From Alphaproteobacteria bacterium (GTDB lineage: Bacteria > Pseudomonadota > Alphaproteobacteria > SHVP01): DNA of 5,401 bases. Location: contig JAPKDI010000107.1 in NCBI GenBank assembly GCA_026421105.1, positions 1 to 5,401 on the forward strand, given 5' to 3'. A model generated the notes under the pieces. The model was not told where the DNA came from. It did not search any database and worked only from the letters and a program-made list of their open reading frames with translations. Below are positions 1 through 5,401 of this stretch, piece by piece (positions within the stretch are counted from its first letter, which is position 1; each line of letters begins with the position of its first letter). The translations under genes were made by a program, and so were the position numbers.

Positions 1-1229
1 GAGGTGAGGGCCTCGAAGCCGTTCTTCGTGACGCGGATGGTGTCTTCTAGGTGGAGGGTTCCCCAACCCAGTTCGAAGTAGGGCATGTCGATATTGATGA
101 CCATGTTTTCTTCGAGGGCGAAGTCGAACTCACCACCGGCGTAGATATCATCGCCCAGCGGCAATGGGTTGTCGGTGTGTTCGAGCCCAAGGCTGTGGGG
201 TGAGACGTAGAAGTATTCCGGGAACCCACTCTTTTGGATCACATCGACGGTTTTTTCCATCAACGTGCTGCGGGAAATGCCCGGACAGATCAACTCGCAG
301 GCTGCTTCCCAACCCGTTTCCATGGCCTTGGCGCGGCGTATCAATTCGTCCGAGGGTTGGCCGACTACGAGGGTGCGACCGATATCGCCGAGGTAGTGAT
401 CATATTCAGCAAGTGAATCTAGGAACAGCGATTCCCCGGGGACGACTTTGCCGTGCGGCAATCCGCCTAAAGTTGTCACGATGTAACGGCCCTTGCCATC
501 GCGCTTGGACACTTCGGTGAAATACGCACGTTCGATGTCGTCCCAATAGGCGCCGTCGTGGACGGCGCCTAGGGCGGCCACGACGCCTGCCTCGTTGATG
601 ACGGCGGCTTTGCGCATCAGGGCGATCTCGGCCTCGGTTTTCACCATGCGGATTTCGCGAAAGATATTAGTGGCCTCAACGGCGGAGATGCCGGGCATCC
701 CCATGTTGTTCATCCAGCCGATGATGCGTGGGTCGTCGGTGCCGACCTTGGCATTTTCGAGGCCTGCGTCCTTAATGATGCGGCGCAAACCCCAAGCAGG
801 CGTGGCCGCCATACGGGCCGCGTGATCTTTCGAGCGATCGGCCCAGGTCTGTTCGAGCGGGGTCAGTGATGCGCCGTCGCGCACGGGCCACCCGTTCCAT
901 TCGGCGGGCTCGGGCTCGCCGGTGTTGGGGTCGACGCCGGAATCTGCGGTGCTGCGCCCCGAGTAATCCGAGAACATCACAATATTCGGGACCCAGGTGG
1001 GGGTGACCTCTGACAAGCGTTCGGCGTTGATCGCAGCGTTAATGACAAGACCTGCGGGCGCGTTTTCGTCGCGCGGCAGAACCGCATAGCTGTTGAACGA
1101 CCAACCACCCGAGGAGAACAGGTCCCAGTAGTCGGTGAGGTAGTAGACATTGATGGCTTCTTTAGCGACCAGGCCGTCGAGGCCATATTTGTCCATGACG
1201 GCGTATGCGCGTTCTTTGTTGAGCAACAT
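1..1229 (-). CDS. Peptidase M24 family protein (creatinase / Xaa-Pro aminopeptidase-like), C-terminus cut by window edge
   Basis: 409 codons are visible from an ATG at 1229-1227; the reading frame runs off the left edge without a stop. Residues about 1-190 form a creatinase-type N-terminal domain (starts MLLNKERAYAVMDKYGLDGL). Residues about 195-409 form the pita-bread catalytic domain. Visible ligand positions are D271 (LFLDS), D282 (GDIGRT), H345 (SPHSLGLEH, with H351 following), D381 (VINIDMPYFE) and E395 (LHLEDTIRVT). In M24 metallopeptidases these positions are normally Asp, Asp, His, Glu, Glu, so the fourth is Asp instead of Glu. M24 members hydrolyse Xaa-Pro or other C-N bonds, and some, such as creatinase, are non-peptidase enzymes; the substrate cannot be read from sequence. 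The protein should be cytoplasmic, as no signal peptide is seen. Family length is about 400-430 residues, so little is missing. It starts 25 nt after the SDR stop and is probably cotranscribed with it. The ribosome binding site is weak (GAGA before the start). Confidence 0.88.
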   Translation of the reverse strand, partial: MLLNKERAYAVMDKYGLDGLVAKEAINVYYLTDYWDLFSSGGWSFNSYAVLPRDENAPAGLVINAAINAERLSEVTPTWVPNIVMFSDYSGRSTADSGVDPNTGEPEPAEWNGWPVRDGASLTPLEQTWADRSKDHAARMAATPAWGLRRIIKDAGLENAKVGTDDPRIIGWMNNMGMPGISAVEATNIFREIRMVKTEAEIALMRKAAVINEAGVVAALGAVHDGAYWDDIERAYFTEVSKRDGKGRYIVTTLGGLPHGKVVPGESLFLDSLAEYDHYLGDIGRTLVVGQPSDELIRRAKAMETGWEAACELICPGISRSTLMEKTVDVIQKSGFPEYFYVSPHSLGLEHTDNPLPLGDDIYAGGEFDFALEENMVINIDMPYFELGWGTLHLEDTIRVTKNGFEALT

Positions 1230-1254
1230 AATGATCTCGCGGGTTCTGGGTTGG

Positions 1255-2052
1255 TCAGGCTAACGTCCGGCTGCGGCCGCCGTCGGTGAGAATAGAAGTG
1301 CCAGTGATGTTACTGGCCGCGTCCGAGCATAGGAAGACGACGATGCGCGCGACCTCCACCGGATCGCCCATCGTTTTGAACGGGCTGTCCTTGGTGAAGT
1401 CGGCCTCGATGTCTGCTAGCGGTTTGCCGGTGTCGCGCGACAGGTTGTCAAACAGGGTGGTGATACGGCCTGTTTTAGTAGGCCCTGGATTCACGGCGTT
1501 AACGGAAATGCCATCGGGTCCTGCTTCGTCGGCGAGTCCCTTGATGACGGCTAGGAGGGCCGCGTTGGAGGCCGAACCGGGCAGGAGGCGTGGGTTGGGT
1601 TGTTTGCCCGTGTCGCCGACGATGGTGACGATGCGGCCGTATTTTTGTTCGCGCATTGCGGGGATGACGGCGCGCATCATGCGTACCGTGGCGAAGAACT
1701 TCAATTGGAAGGCGTCGTCCCAGACCTTGTCGGGGATTTCCCAGAAGATGCCGCCTTGGGCTGCGCCGGCGCAGTTGGCCAGGATGTCGATACGACCGAA
1801 CTTGTCGGTCGCCTGCTTCGCGATGGCGTCGGGTGCTGCGGGGTCGGTGAGGTCGGCGACGATGGGCAATATGTCGGTGCTATGCCTCTTGACGAGTTCG
1901 TCGCAGATCGGCTCTAGGGGGTCTTCTTTGCGCGAGACCAACACCAGTTTGGTGCCTTCCGCGGCCATCTGACGCGCGCTTTCGGCACCGAGCCCAAGGC
2001 TGCCGCCGGTGACAATGGCGACCTTGTCCTTGAGCTTGAGGTCAATTGGCAT
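1255..2052 (-). CDS. SDR-family protein with degenerate catalytic residues
   Basis: 265 residues from ATG 2052, chosen because GGGGAG lies 5 nt upstream and MPIDLKLKDKVAIVTGG is a typical SDR N-terminus. An in-frame ATG at 2082 would add ten basic residues without such a site. The Rossmann fold is clear: TGGSLGLG at residues 15-22 binds the dinucleotide, NCAG at 93-96 matches the NNAG motif, NPGPTKTGR is at 188-196, and the C-terminal FLCSDAASNITGTSILTDGG (240-259) is classical. The catalytic Ser-Tyr-Lys is absent: the Ser segment reads IVTIVGDTG (141-149), and the YxxxK segment reads G159-S-A-S-N163 within PGSASNAAL. I recall atypical SDRs with a similar PG..xNAAL segment, so this may be a genuine subfamily rather than a damaged gene. 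Oxidoreductase activity is therefore uncertain, although NAD(P) binding is likely. The M24 gene follows 25 nt downstream on the same strand. Confidence 0.93.
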   Translation of the reverse strand: MPIDLKLKDKVAIVTGGSLGLGAESARQMAAEGTKLVLVSRKEDPLEPICDELVKRHSTDILPIVADLTDPAAPDAIAKQATDKFGRIDILANCAGAAQGGIFWEIPDKVWDDAFQLKFFATVRMMRAVIPAMREQKYGRIVTIVGDTGKQPNPRLLPGSASNAALLAVIKGLADEAGPDGISVNAVNPGPTKTGRITTLFDNLSRDTGKPLADIEADFTKDSPFKTMGDPVEVARIVVFLCSDAASNITGTSILTDGGRSRTLA

Positions 2053-2057
2053 GCCCG

Positions 2058-2063
2058 CTCCCC
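2058..2063 (-). promoter_or_regulatory. Ribosome binding site of the SDR gene
   Basis: GGGGAG on the minus strand, 5 nt before the ATG at 2052. It decides the start in favour of 2052 over the in-frame ATG at 2082. Confidence 0.6.
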
Positions 2064-2084
2064 GTTTGCGATGTTTATGCATAC

Positions 2085-2113
2085 TTGATGGAACGCCATT
2101 GCGCGCGAGTCAA
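2085..2113 (-). promoter_or_regulatory. Candidate promoter for the SDR-M24 pair
   Basis: On the minus strand TTGACT (2113-2108) matches the -35 consensus at 5 of 6 positions. After a 17-nt spacer comes CATCAA (2090-2085), a poor -10 with 3 of 6 matches. An alternative is the AT-richer TATGCATAAAC just downstream, which sits too far from the -35. It lies about 33 nt before the preferred start. If active, it would overlap the first codons of the longer SDR reading, which also argues for the shorter start. Weak evidence. Confidence 0.22.
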
Positions 2114-2166
2114 CGCGTGTGCGGAAGGAGCCGACCGGGGAGATTGCCTACAACGGGCGCTAAGTA

Positions 2167-2576
2167 GTGGAATCGATGAGTGACGAGAGCGAGAAACAGA
2201 TCGTGTTGACGCCGGGTGAGGGTCGGTCTTACTCGATGGGAGATGCGCTGGGTGTTGTGTTGTGTTCAAAGCGGACGGCGTGGAGACCAACGATCGACAC
2301 TCGATTTCGGAGTGGTAGTTGGAGCCCCACGCCGAAGGGCCGGGCGCACATGTGCATGACGATGAGGACTGCATTTTCCACATCCTCTAGGGAACGGCGA
2401 GTTTGTTCGTGGACTAAGGGTTGTTCGATGCGCTGCAAGGTACGGACGTCGTCAGCCCGGTGAGCGGGCCGCATGATTTTGCTAATCGGACGGATCAGCG
2501 TATGGGGTTTTTGAATGTGACGGTGCTAGGTGGGTTCGATATTCAGCTGCCGGGGATTTCGAAGTGGTTTCGCTAG
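2167..2576 (+). pseudogene. Decayed single-domain cupin gene
   Basis: The N-terminus reads MSDESEKQIVLTPGEGRSYS from ATG 2176 (a GTG at 2167 is also in frame). From about 2262 the cupin similarity continues in a different frame, so a net 1-nt loss (or 2-nt gain) lies near 2241-2262. The downstream frame reads FKADGVETNDRHSISEW, TAG (2316), LEPHAEGPGAHVHDDED, C, IFHIL, TAG (2388), GTASLFVD, TAA (2415), GLFDALQGTDVVSPVSG, PHDFANRTDQRMGFLNV, then GGFDIQLPGISKWFR and TAG (2574). Cupin motif 1 is visible as HVH (2349-2357) followed at the expected spacing by Cys (2370), where a metal-binding Glu is usual. Motif 2 is visible as G(x5)P(x4)H(x3)N starting at 2439, with H at 2472. The intact gene would have encoded about 135 residues of a small beta-barrel protein, possibly a metal-dependent enzyme or a sensor; its role is unknown. 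It is the only plus-strand gene here and sits between two minus-strand units. One frameshift plus three internal stops with two different stop codons argue against recoding. Confidence 0.85.
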
Positions 2577-2584
2577 AACCGTTA

Positions 2585-2593
2585 CCCCCCCCC
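2585..2593. repeat. C9 homopolymer
   Basis: Nine consecutive C in the 63-nt spacer between the end of the cupin remnant and the end of the CoA-transferase gene. It lies outside any intact coding region. It could be a slippage-prone tract or a sequencing-sensitive spot; no function is visible. Confidence 0.8.
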
Positions 2594-2639
2594 TCGAGAC
2601 GCGGCCGTTGGCCTCTCCTCAAGATGACGGTGAGCGCGG

Positions 2640-3764
2640 CTAAGCGAATTCTTTGCGCAGGGCATCGTTGTGTTGGCCGATGGTCGGAATTGGTTTGACC
2701 GGCGCGGCGTCTTCGGAGACGCGAATGGGTGAGGCGACGAGGGATATGTCGCCGGCTTCGGAGCCCACGGTTTGCCGGCGCAGCTGCGGGTGGGTGGCGA
2801 AATCTTTGACCGTATTGAGCGCGCCGTAGGCGATCTTCGCGGTTTTGAGTTTTGCCGAGATTTCTTCACGGGTGTGCTGGCTGAAGACGGCGTTGACGAC
2901 CTCATCAAGTTGCGGACGGTTAGCGACGCGGTCGACGTTAGTCGCGAATTCGGGCCGGGCCGCGATGGCTGCATCGTTCAGAACACCGGCGCATAGATTG
3001 TCCCATTCGCGCTGGTTCTGGATCGAGATGACGACCGGACGATTGTCTTTGGTGTTGTAGGCGCCGTAGGGCGCGATGCCGGGATGATTGAGCCCGACTC
3101 GGGCGGGTGGTTTGCCGGTATGTTCTTGGAGTAGCAAGGGTACGCTCATCCAATCCGACAGTGCGTCGAACAACGAGATCTGGAGGCCGGTGCCTTCGCC
3201 GGTCTTCTCGCGTTGCAGCAGCGCTTGGGTGATGCCCTGCACGGCGTACATCCCTGCAGCGATATCGCACAGCGATACGCCGACGCGAGAGGGTTCCTCC
3301 TGGCCGCCGGTGATGGCGGCGAGGCCGGTCTCGCATTGAATGAGAAAGTCGTAGGCCTTCATGTCTCGATAGGGGCCGTCTTCGCCGTAGCCCGATATGT
3401 CGCAGGTGATGAGACGGGGGTATTTGGCGCGCAGTTCGGCCGAGTTCAGTCCGGCGCGACCGGCGGCACCGGGGGCGAGGTTCTGGATGAATACATCGGC
3501 CTGGCTCAGCATGCGATGGAGCATCGCGTTGTCATCGGCGTCTTTAATATCGACGACCACCGATTCTTTGCCTCGGTTCAGCCACACGAAATAGGCGCTG
3601 AGGCCTTCAACGGCAGTATCGTAGGCGCGGGCGAAATCACCCGAGGCTCGTTCGACCTTGATAATACGGGCGCCAGCATCGGCCAGGCGCGACGAACAGA
3701 ACGGGGCAGCCACGGCCTGTTCCAGCGAGACGACGAGGATGCCGTCCAGAGGCGCGAAGGTCAC
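2640..3764 (-). CDS. CaiB/BaiF family (class III) CoA-transferase
   Basis: 374 residues from GTG 3764, whose G is the last base of the upstream stop (TAGTG). A longer reading from 3938 would overlap the dehydrogenase by 175 nt in another frame and adds a non-conserved Arg-rich stretch, so I reject it. The family transfers CoA between an acyl-CoA and a free carboxylic acid through an aspartyl-CoA thioester. Visible features are the N-terminal LVVSLEQAVAAPFCSSRLADAGARIIKVER pattern (about 10-39), LNRGKESVVVDIK (62-74), the QNLAPGAAGRAGL segment (94-106), SGYGEDGPY (124-132), and D167 in VGVSLCDIAAGMYA, aligned with the catalytic Asp169 of formyl-CoA transferase. TGEGTGLQISLFDAL (188-202) is also typical. 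Length is near the family's 380-430. The cognate acid and CoA donor cannot be read. Translational coupling to the acyl-CoA dehydrogenase suggests it supplies that enzyme with acyl-CoA. Cytoplasmic; probably acts as the usual interlocked dimer. Confidence 0.92.
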   Translation of the reverse strand: MTFAPLDGILVVSLEQAVAAPFCSSRLADAGARIIKVERASGDFARAYDTAVEGLSAYFVWLNRGKESVVVDIKDADDNAMLHRMLSQADVFIQNLAPGAAGRAGLNSAELRAKYPRLITCDISGYGEDGPYRDMKAYDFLIQCETGLAAITGGQEEPSRVGVSLCDIAAGMYAVQGITQALLQREKTGEGTGLQISLFDALSDWMSVPLLLQEHTGKPPARVGLNHPGIAPYGAYNTKDNRPVVISIQNQREWDNLCAGVLNDAAIAARPEFATNVDRVANRPQLDEVVNAVFSQHTREEISAKLKTAKIAYGALNTVKDFATHPQLRRQTVGSEAGDISLVASPIRVSEDAAPVKPIPTIGQHNDALRKEFA

Positions 3765-4939
3765 TAGTAACTGCGCGGCAGGCCGAGGACGTGCTCGCCG
3801 ATGTAGCCAAGAATGAGATTGGTTGAGATGGGTGCTACTTGATAAAGGCGCGTTTCGCGGAACTTGCGTTCTACGTCGTATTCGGTGGCAAAGCCGAACC
3901 CGCCATGGGTCTGAACACACATTTCTGCCGCTTCCCAAGACGCTTCGGATGCGAGCATTTTCGCCATATTGGCTTCGGGGCCGCAGGGCTCGCCTGCATC
4001 GAACTTGCGGGCGGCTTCCTTAACCATGAGGCTGGATGATTGGATGTGCGCGTAGGCGCGGGCGATGGGAAACTGAATGCCTTGGTTTTGTCCGATGGGG
4101 CGACCGAACACGTTACGATCTTTGGCGTATGCAGTGCCCTTGTCGATGAACCAGTGACCGTCGCCGATGCATTCGTGCGCAATGAGGATACGCTCGGCGT
4201 TCATACCATCGATGATGTAGCGAAAGCCTTTGCCTTCAAGACCGATCAGGTTCTCGGCAGACACTTCCATATCGTCGAAGAACACCTCGCATGATGAGTG
4301 GTTCATCATCGTTTCGAGTGGGCGAATGGTGAGGCCGTTGTTTTTGGCGGCTTGCATGTCGACCACCATTACCGAGAGGCCATCTGTGCGTTTCTTGACC
4401 TGGTCTATGGGCGTGGTGCGGACGAGGAGCAGCATGAGGTCGGAGTACTCGGCGCGGCTGGTCCACACCTTCTGGCCATTAACAATGTACTTGTCGCCCT
4501 TCTTCACGGCTGTAGTACGCAAGGCCAGCGTATCGGTGCCACTCGTCGGTTCTGTGACACCAAAGGCCTGAAGGCGAAGTTCGCCGCTGGCGATCTTGGG
4601 GAGCCAGCGAGATTTTTGCTCATCGTTGCCGTGTCGCAGGATCGTGCCCATTGTGTACATCTGGGCGTGGCACGCGCCGCCGTTACAACCGGCATGATGG
4701 ATCTCTTCCAGGATGGCACCGGCGTGGGTGATATCGAGGCCGCTGCCGCCGTATTCCTCGGGAATGAGACAGGCGAGGAAGCCAGATTCCGTCAGAGCAG
4801 TCACGAATTCCTGGGGGTAGGCCCTGTCGCGGTCTTTCGCGCGCCAGTATTCGCCAGGGAAATCGGAGCACAGGGCGCGGACTGCCTCGCGGATTTGTTC
4901 AAGATCTGTCTCGCCAGTTGTCTCGGCGCCTGCGTTCAT
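3764..4939 (-). CDS. Acyl-CoA dehydrogenase (FAD-dependent)
   Basis: 391 residues, the usual length for the family. The start ATG at 4939 has TGAGGA 7 nt upstream. The enzyme would introduce an alpha,beta double bond into an acyl-CoA and pass electrons to ETF. Helical N-terminal domain: about 12-120, with LIPEEYGGSGLD at 58-69. Middle beta domain: FGVTEPTSGTDT (126-137) and VNGQKVWTS (153-161), which contact FAD. C-terminal helical domain: RNVFGRPIGQNQGIQF (275-290) and QTHGGFGFATEYDVERKFRE (343-362). The canonical Glu of short- and medium-chain enzymes (YEGT) is replaced by A369-P370-I371-S372. Instead E249 in GMNAERILIA matches the catalytic Glu position of isovaleryl-CoA and long-chain acyl-CoA dehydrogenases (LERLVLA). 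Activity is therefore plausible with a branched or bulky acyl-CoA, but this is inference. It overlaps the CoA-transferase start by one base, forming a two-gene unit. Confidence 0.95.
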   Translation of the reverse strand: MNAGAETTGETDLEQIREAVRALCSDFPGEYWRAKDRDRAYPQEFVTALTESGFLACLIPEEYGGSGLDITHAGAILEEIHHAGCNGGACHAQMYTMGTILRHGNDEQKSRWLPKIASGELRLQAFGVTEPTSGTDTLALRTTAVKKGDKYIVNGQKVWTSRAEYSDLMLLLVRTTPIDQVKKRTDGLSVMVVDMQAAKNNGLTIRPLETMMNHSSCEVFFDDMEVSAENLIGLEGKGFRYIIDGMNAERILIAHECIGDGHWFIDKGTAYAKDRNVFGRPIGQNQGIQFPIARAYAHIQSSSLMVKEAARKFDAGEPCGPEANMAKMLASEASWEAAEMCVQTHGGFGFATEYDVERKFRETRLYQVAPISTNLILGYIGEHVLGLPRSY

Positions 4940-4946
4940 GCCGTGA

Positions 4947-4952
4947 TCCTCA
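4947..4952 (-). promoter_or_regulatory. Ribosome binding site of the acyl-CoA dehydrogenase gene
   Basis: TGAGGA on the minus strand, 7 nt before the ATG at 4939. It supports that start. No convincing -10/-35 pair was seen in the spacer further upstream (4953-5035). Confidence 0.6.
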
Positions 4953-5035
4953 GTCTGTTATGCCTGGGCCCGCTGATGTGGGCGCGTTGCGGCATTTTCT
5001 AACAGGTAGAACAGCAGAGCGGAAGAACAGGCAGG

Positions 5036-5176
5036 CTAGGCGTGCGTGCGGGTAACCAACCGCATTAAGGTACGGTCCTTGCCGATCACGAGGTGTTGTA
5101 CGACCGCTAGGATATGAACGATCAGCAGAACAAGGAGAAAGGGCAGGGCGATAGCGGTCTCGGCGGCTTCGTAAAC
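5036..5176 (-). pseudogene. Remnant of a cytochrome b561 (CybB-type) C-terminus
   Basis: About 46 codons read VYEAAETAIALPFLLVLLIV, then HILAVVQHLVIGKDRTLMRL, VTRTHA and stop TAG (5038-5036). This is one transmembrane helix plus a short basic tail. It matches the last helix of CybB-type cytochrome b561 as I remember the E. coli protein: LHAAAALAHHYFWKDNTLLRM. The two His are 7 residues apart in both (codons 5116-5114 and 5095-5093), followed at the same spacing by K-D-x-T-L-x-R. In the full-length family (about 180 residues, four helices, two haems b) such His residues serve as haem ligands. Here the other three helices are missing. The only in-frame upstream start is a TTG at 5221, which would read through the terminator, so I see no real start. 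The simplest reading is a 3' gene fragment left by deletion or insertion. A short expressed membrane peptide is less likely. Confidence 0.5.
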
Positions 5177-5187
5177 AGCGCACGCAG

Positions 5188-5216
5188 AAAAAAGGGGCGC
5201 CGAAGCACCCCTTTTT
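5188..5216 (-). terminator. Rho-independent terminator with UUCG tetraloop
   Basis: On the minus strand the RNA reads GGGGUGC, loop UUCG, GCGCCCC, then six U. This gives a 7-bp stem including one U-G wobble, closed by the very stable C(UUCG)G tetraloop. It begins about 20 nt after the stop of the right-end gene. The flanking A and T runs also pair, so weaker termination in the plus direction is possible, with a C/A mismatch in the stem. Confidence 0.9.
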
Positions 5217-5236
5217 CCCAATCTCTAGTCAAGGGG

Positions 5237-5401
5237 TTACTTGGAGACCTCATCGACGATCTTGTCGTAATCCTTCTCGGTCTCGCCGCGCGTGATTTGG
5301 TCGAGTTCGACCTGAACGATGCGCAGGATACGTGCGATGTAATCGGCACGCCATTGAGCCCGGAAGGCTTCAGTGACGTCGTCTGGCTTATAATCTTCGA
5401 T
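5237..5401 (-). CDS. C-terminal 54 residues of an unrecognised protein, cut by window edge
   Basis: An open frame enters from the right edge and ends at TAA (5239-5237), about 20 nt before the intrinsic terminator. The visible end reads IEDYKPDDVTEAFRAQW, RADYIARILRIVQVELDQIT, RGETEKDYDKIVDEVSK. It is charged, probably helical, with no membrane segment and no motif I recognise. That it is a real gene is supported by the open frame to the edge, good codon use and the terminator just downstream. I cannot assign a function. The terminator separates it transcriptionally from the dehydrogenase gene to its left. Confidence 0.75.
   Translation of the reverse strand: MEDYKPDDVTEAFRAQWRADYIARILRIVQVELDQITRGETEKDYDKIVDEVSK

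Noticed and set aside
1..1229. DMSP lyase DddP identity for the M24 protein
   Set aside because: DddP is an M24-fold enzyme with an extra Asp two residues after the first ligand Asp, as I recall it; here that position is Leu273.
1286..1972. 228-residue plus-strand open frame
   Set aside because: Antisense to the SDR gene; low-complexity composition and no family resemblance.
2125..2150. AAGGAG and GGGGAG Shine-Dalgarno-like sites on the plus strand upstream of the cupin remnant
   Set aside because: The only nearby start is a TTG leading to a seven-codon reading ending at TAG; no credible gene follows.
2316..2417. Programmed recoding (stop readthrough and frameshifting) in the cupin gene
   Set aside because: It would need a frameshift plus readthrough of two TAG and one TAA codon within about 100 nt, with no visible stimulatory structure; decay is simpler.
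2585..2651. Vector polylinker contamination, suggested by CCCCCCTCGAG and a nearby GAATTC
   Set aside because: Only isolated XhoI- and EcoRI-like sites occur, with none of the other polylinker sites between them, and GAATTC falls inside the conserved end of the CoA-transferase gene.
3213..3767. 184-residue plus-strand open frame
   Set aside because: Antisense to the CoA-transferase gene; a product of GC-rich codon use on the opposite strand.
3765..3938. N-terminal extension of the CoA-transferase to 3938 (432 residues in all)
   Set aside because: It overlaps the conserved C-terminus of the acyl-CoA dehydrogenase in another frame, is Arg/Ser-rich and unlike the family, and a GTG at 3764 gives the expected N-terminus.
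4298..5002. 234-residue plus-strand open frame
   Set aside because: It lies antisense to the acyl-CoA dehydrogenase, whose motifs are unmistakable; its translation shows no recognisable domain.

Overview
The window looks like a chromosomal catabolic or accessory region of a moderately GC-rich bacterium. The cytochrome b561-type fragment, the UUCG-loop terminator and the family content make a proteobacterium most likely, but nothing here fixes the taxon. All intact genes lie on the minus strand and read from right to left.

Right end (5237-5401): the last 54 codons of an unrecognised gene, closed by a strong intrinsic terminator (5188-5216) with a C(UUCG)G tetraloop. To its left, 5036-5176 encodes a peptide that matches the last transmembrane helix and tail of CybB-type cytochrome b561. 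It has no plausible start, so I read it as a gene remnant.

Middle (2640-4939): an acyl-CoA dehydrogenase with a good Shine-Dalgarno is followed by a CaiB/BaiF (class III) CoA-transferase whose GTG start overlaps the dehydrogenase stop (TAGTG). Together they look like a two-gene unit that activates a carboxylic acid by CoA transfer and then alpha,beta-dehydrogenates the acyl-CoA. The dehydrogenase lacks the usual C-terminal catalytic Glu but has a Glu at the alternative isovaleryl-CoA/long-chain dehydrogenase position.

2167-2576, plus strand: a decayed single-domain cupin gene. Both cupin motifs can still be read, but the gene carries one frameshift and internal TAG, TAG and TAA codons.

Left (1-2052): an SDR-fold protein, with GGGGAG ribosome binding site and start at 2052, is followed after 25 nt by a peptidase M24 (creatinase/Xaa-Pro aminopeptidase-like) protein that runs off the left edge with 409 codons visible. 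The SDR keeps the nucleotide-binding motif but has lost the catalytic Ser, Tyr and Lys. The M24 protein has Asp where one metal-ligand Glu is usual.

No tRNA, rRNA, CRISPR array, insertion sequence or intact mobile element was seen. The notable content is two gene remnants and three enzymes with non-canonical active-site residues. I do not see evidence for a wholly new system.
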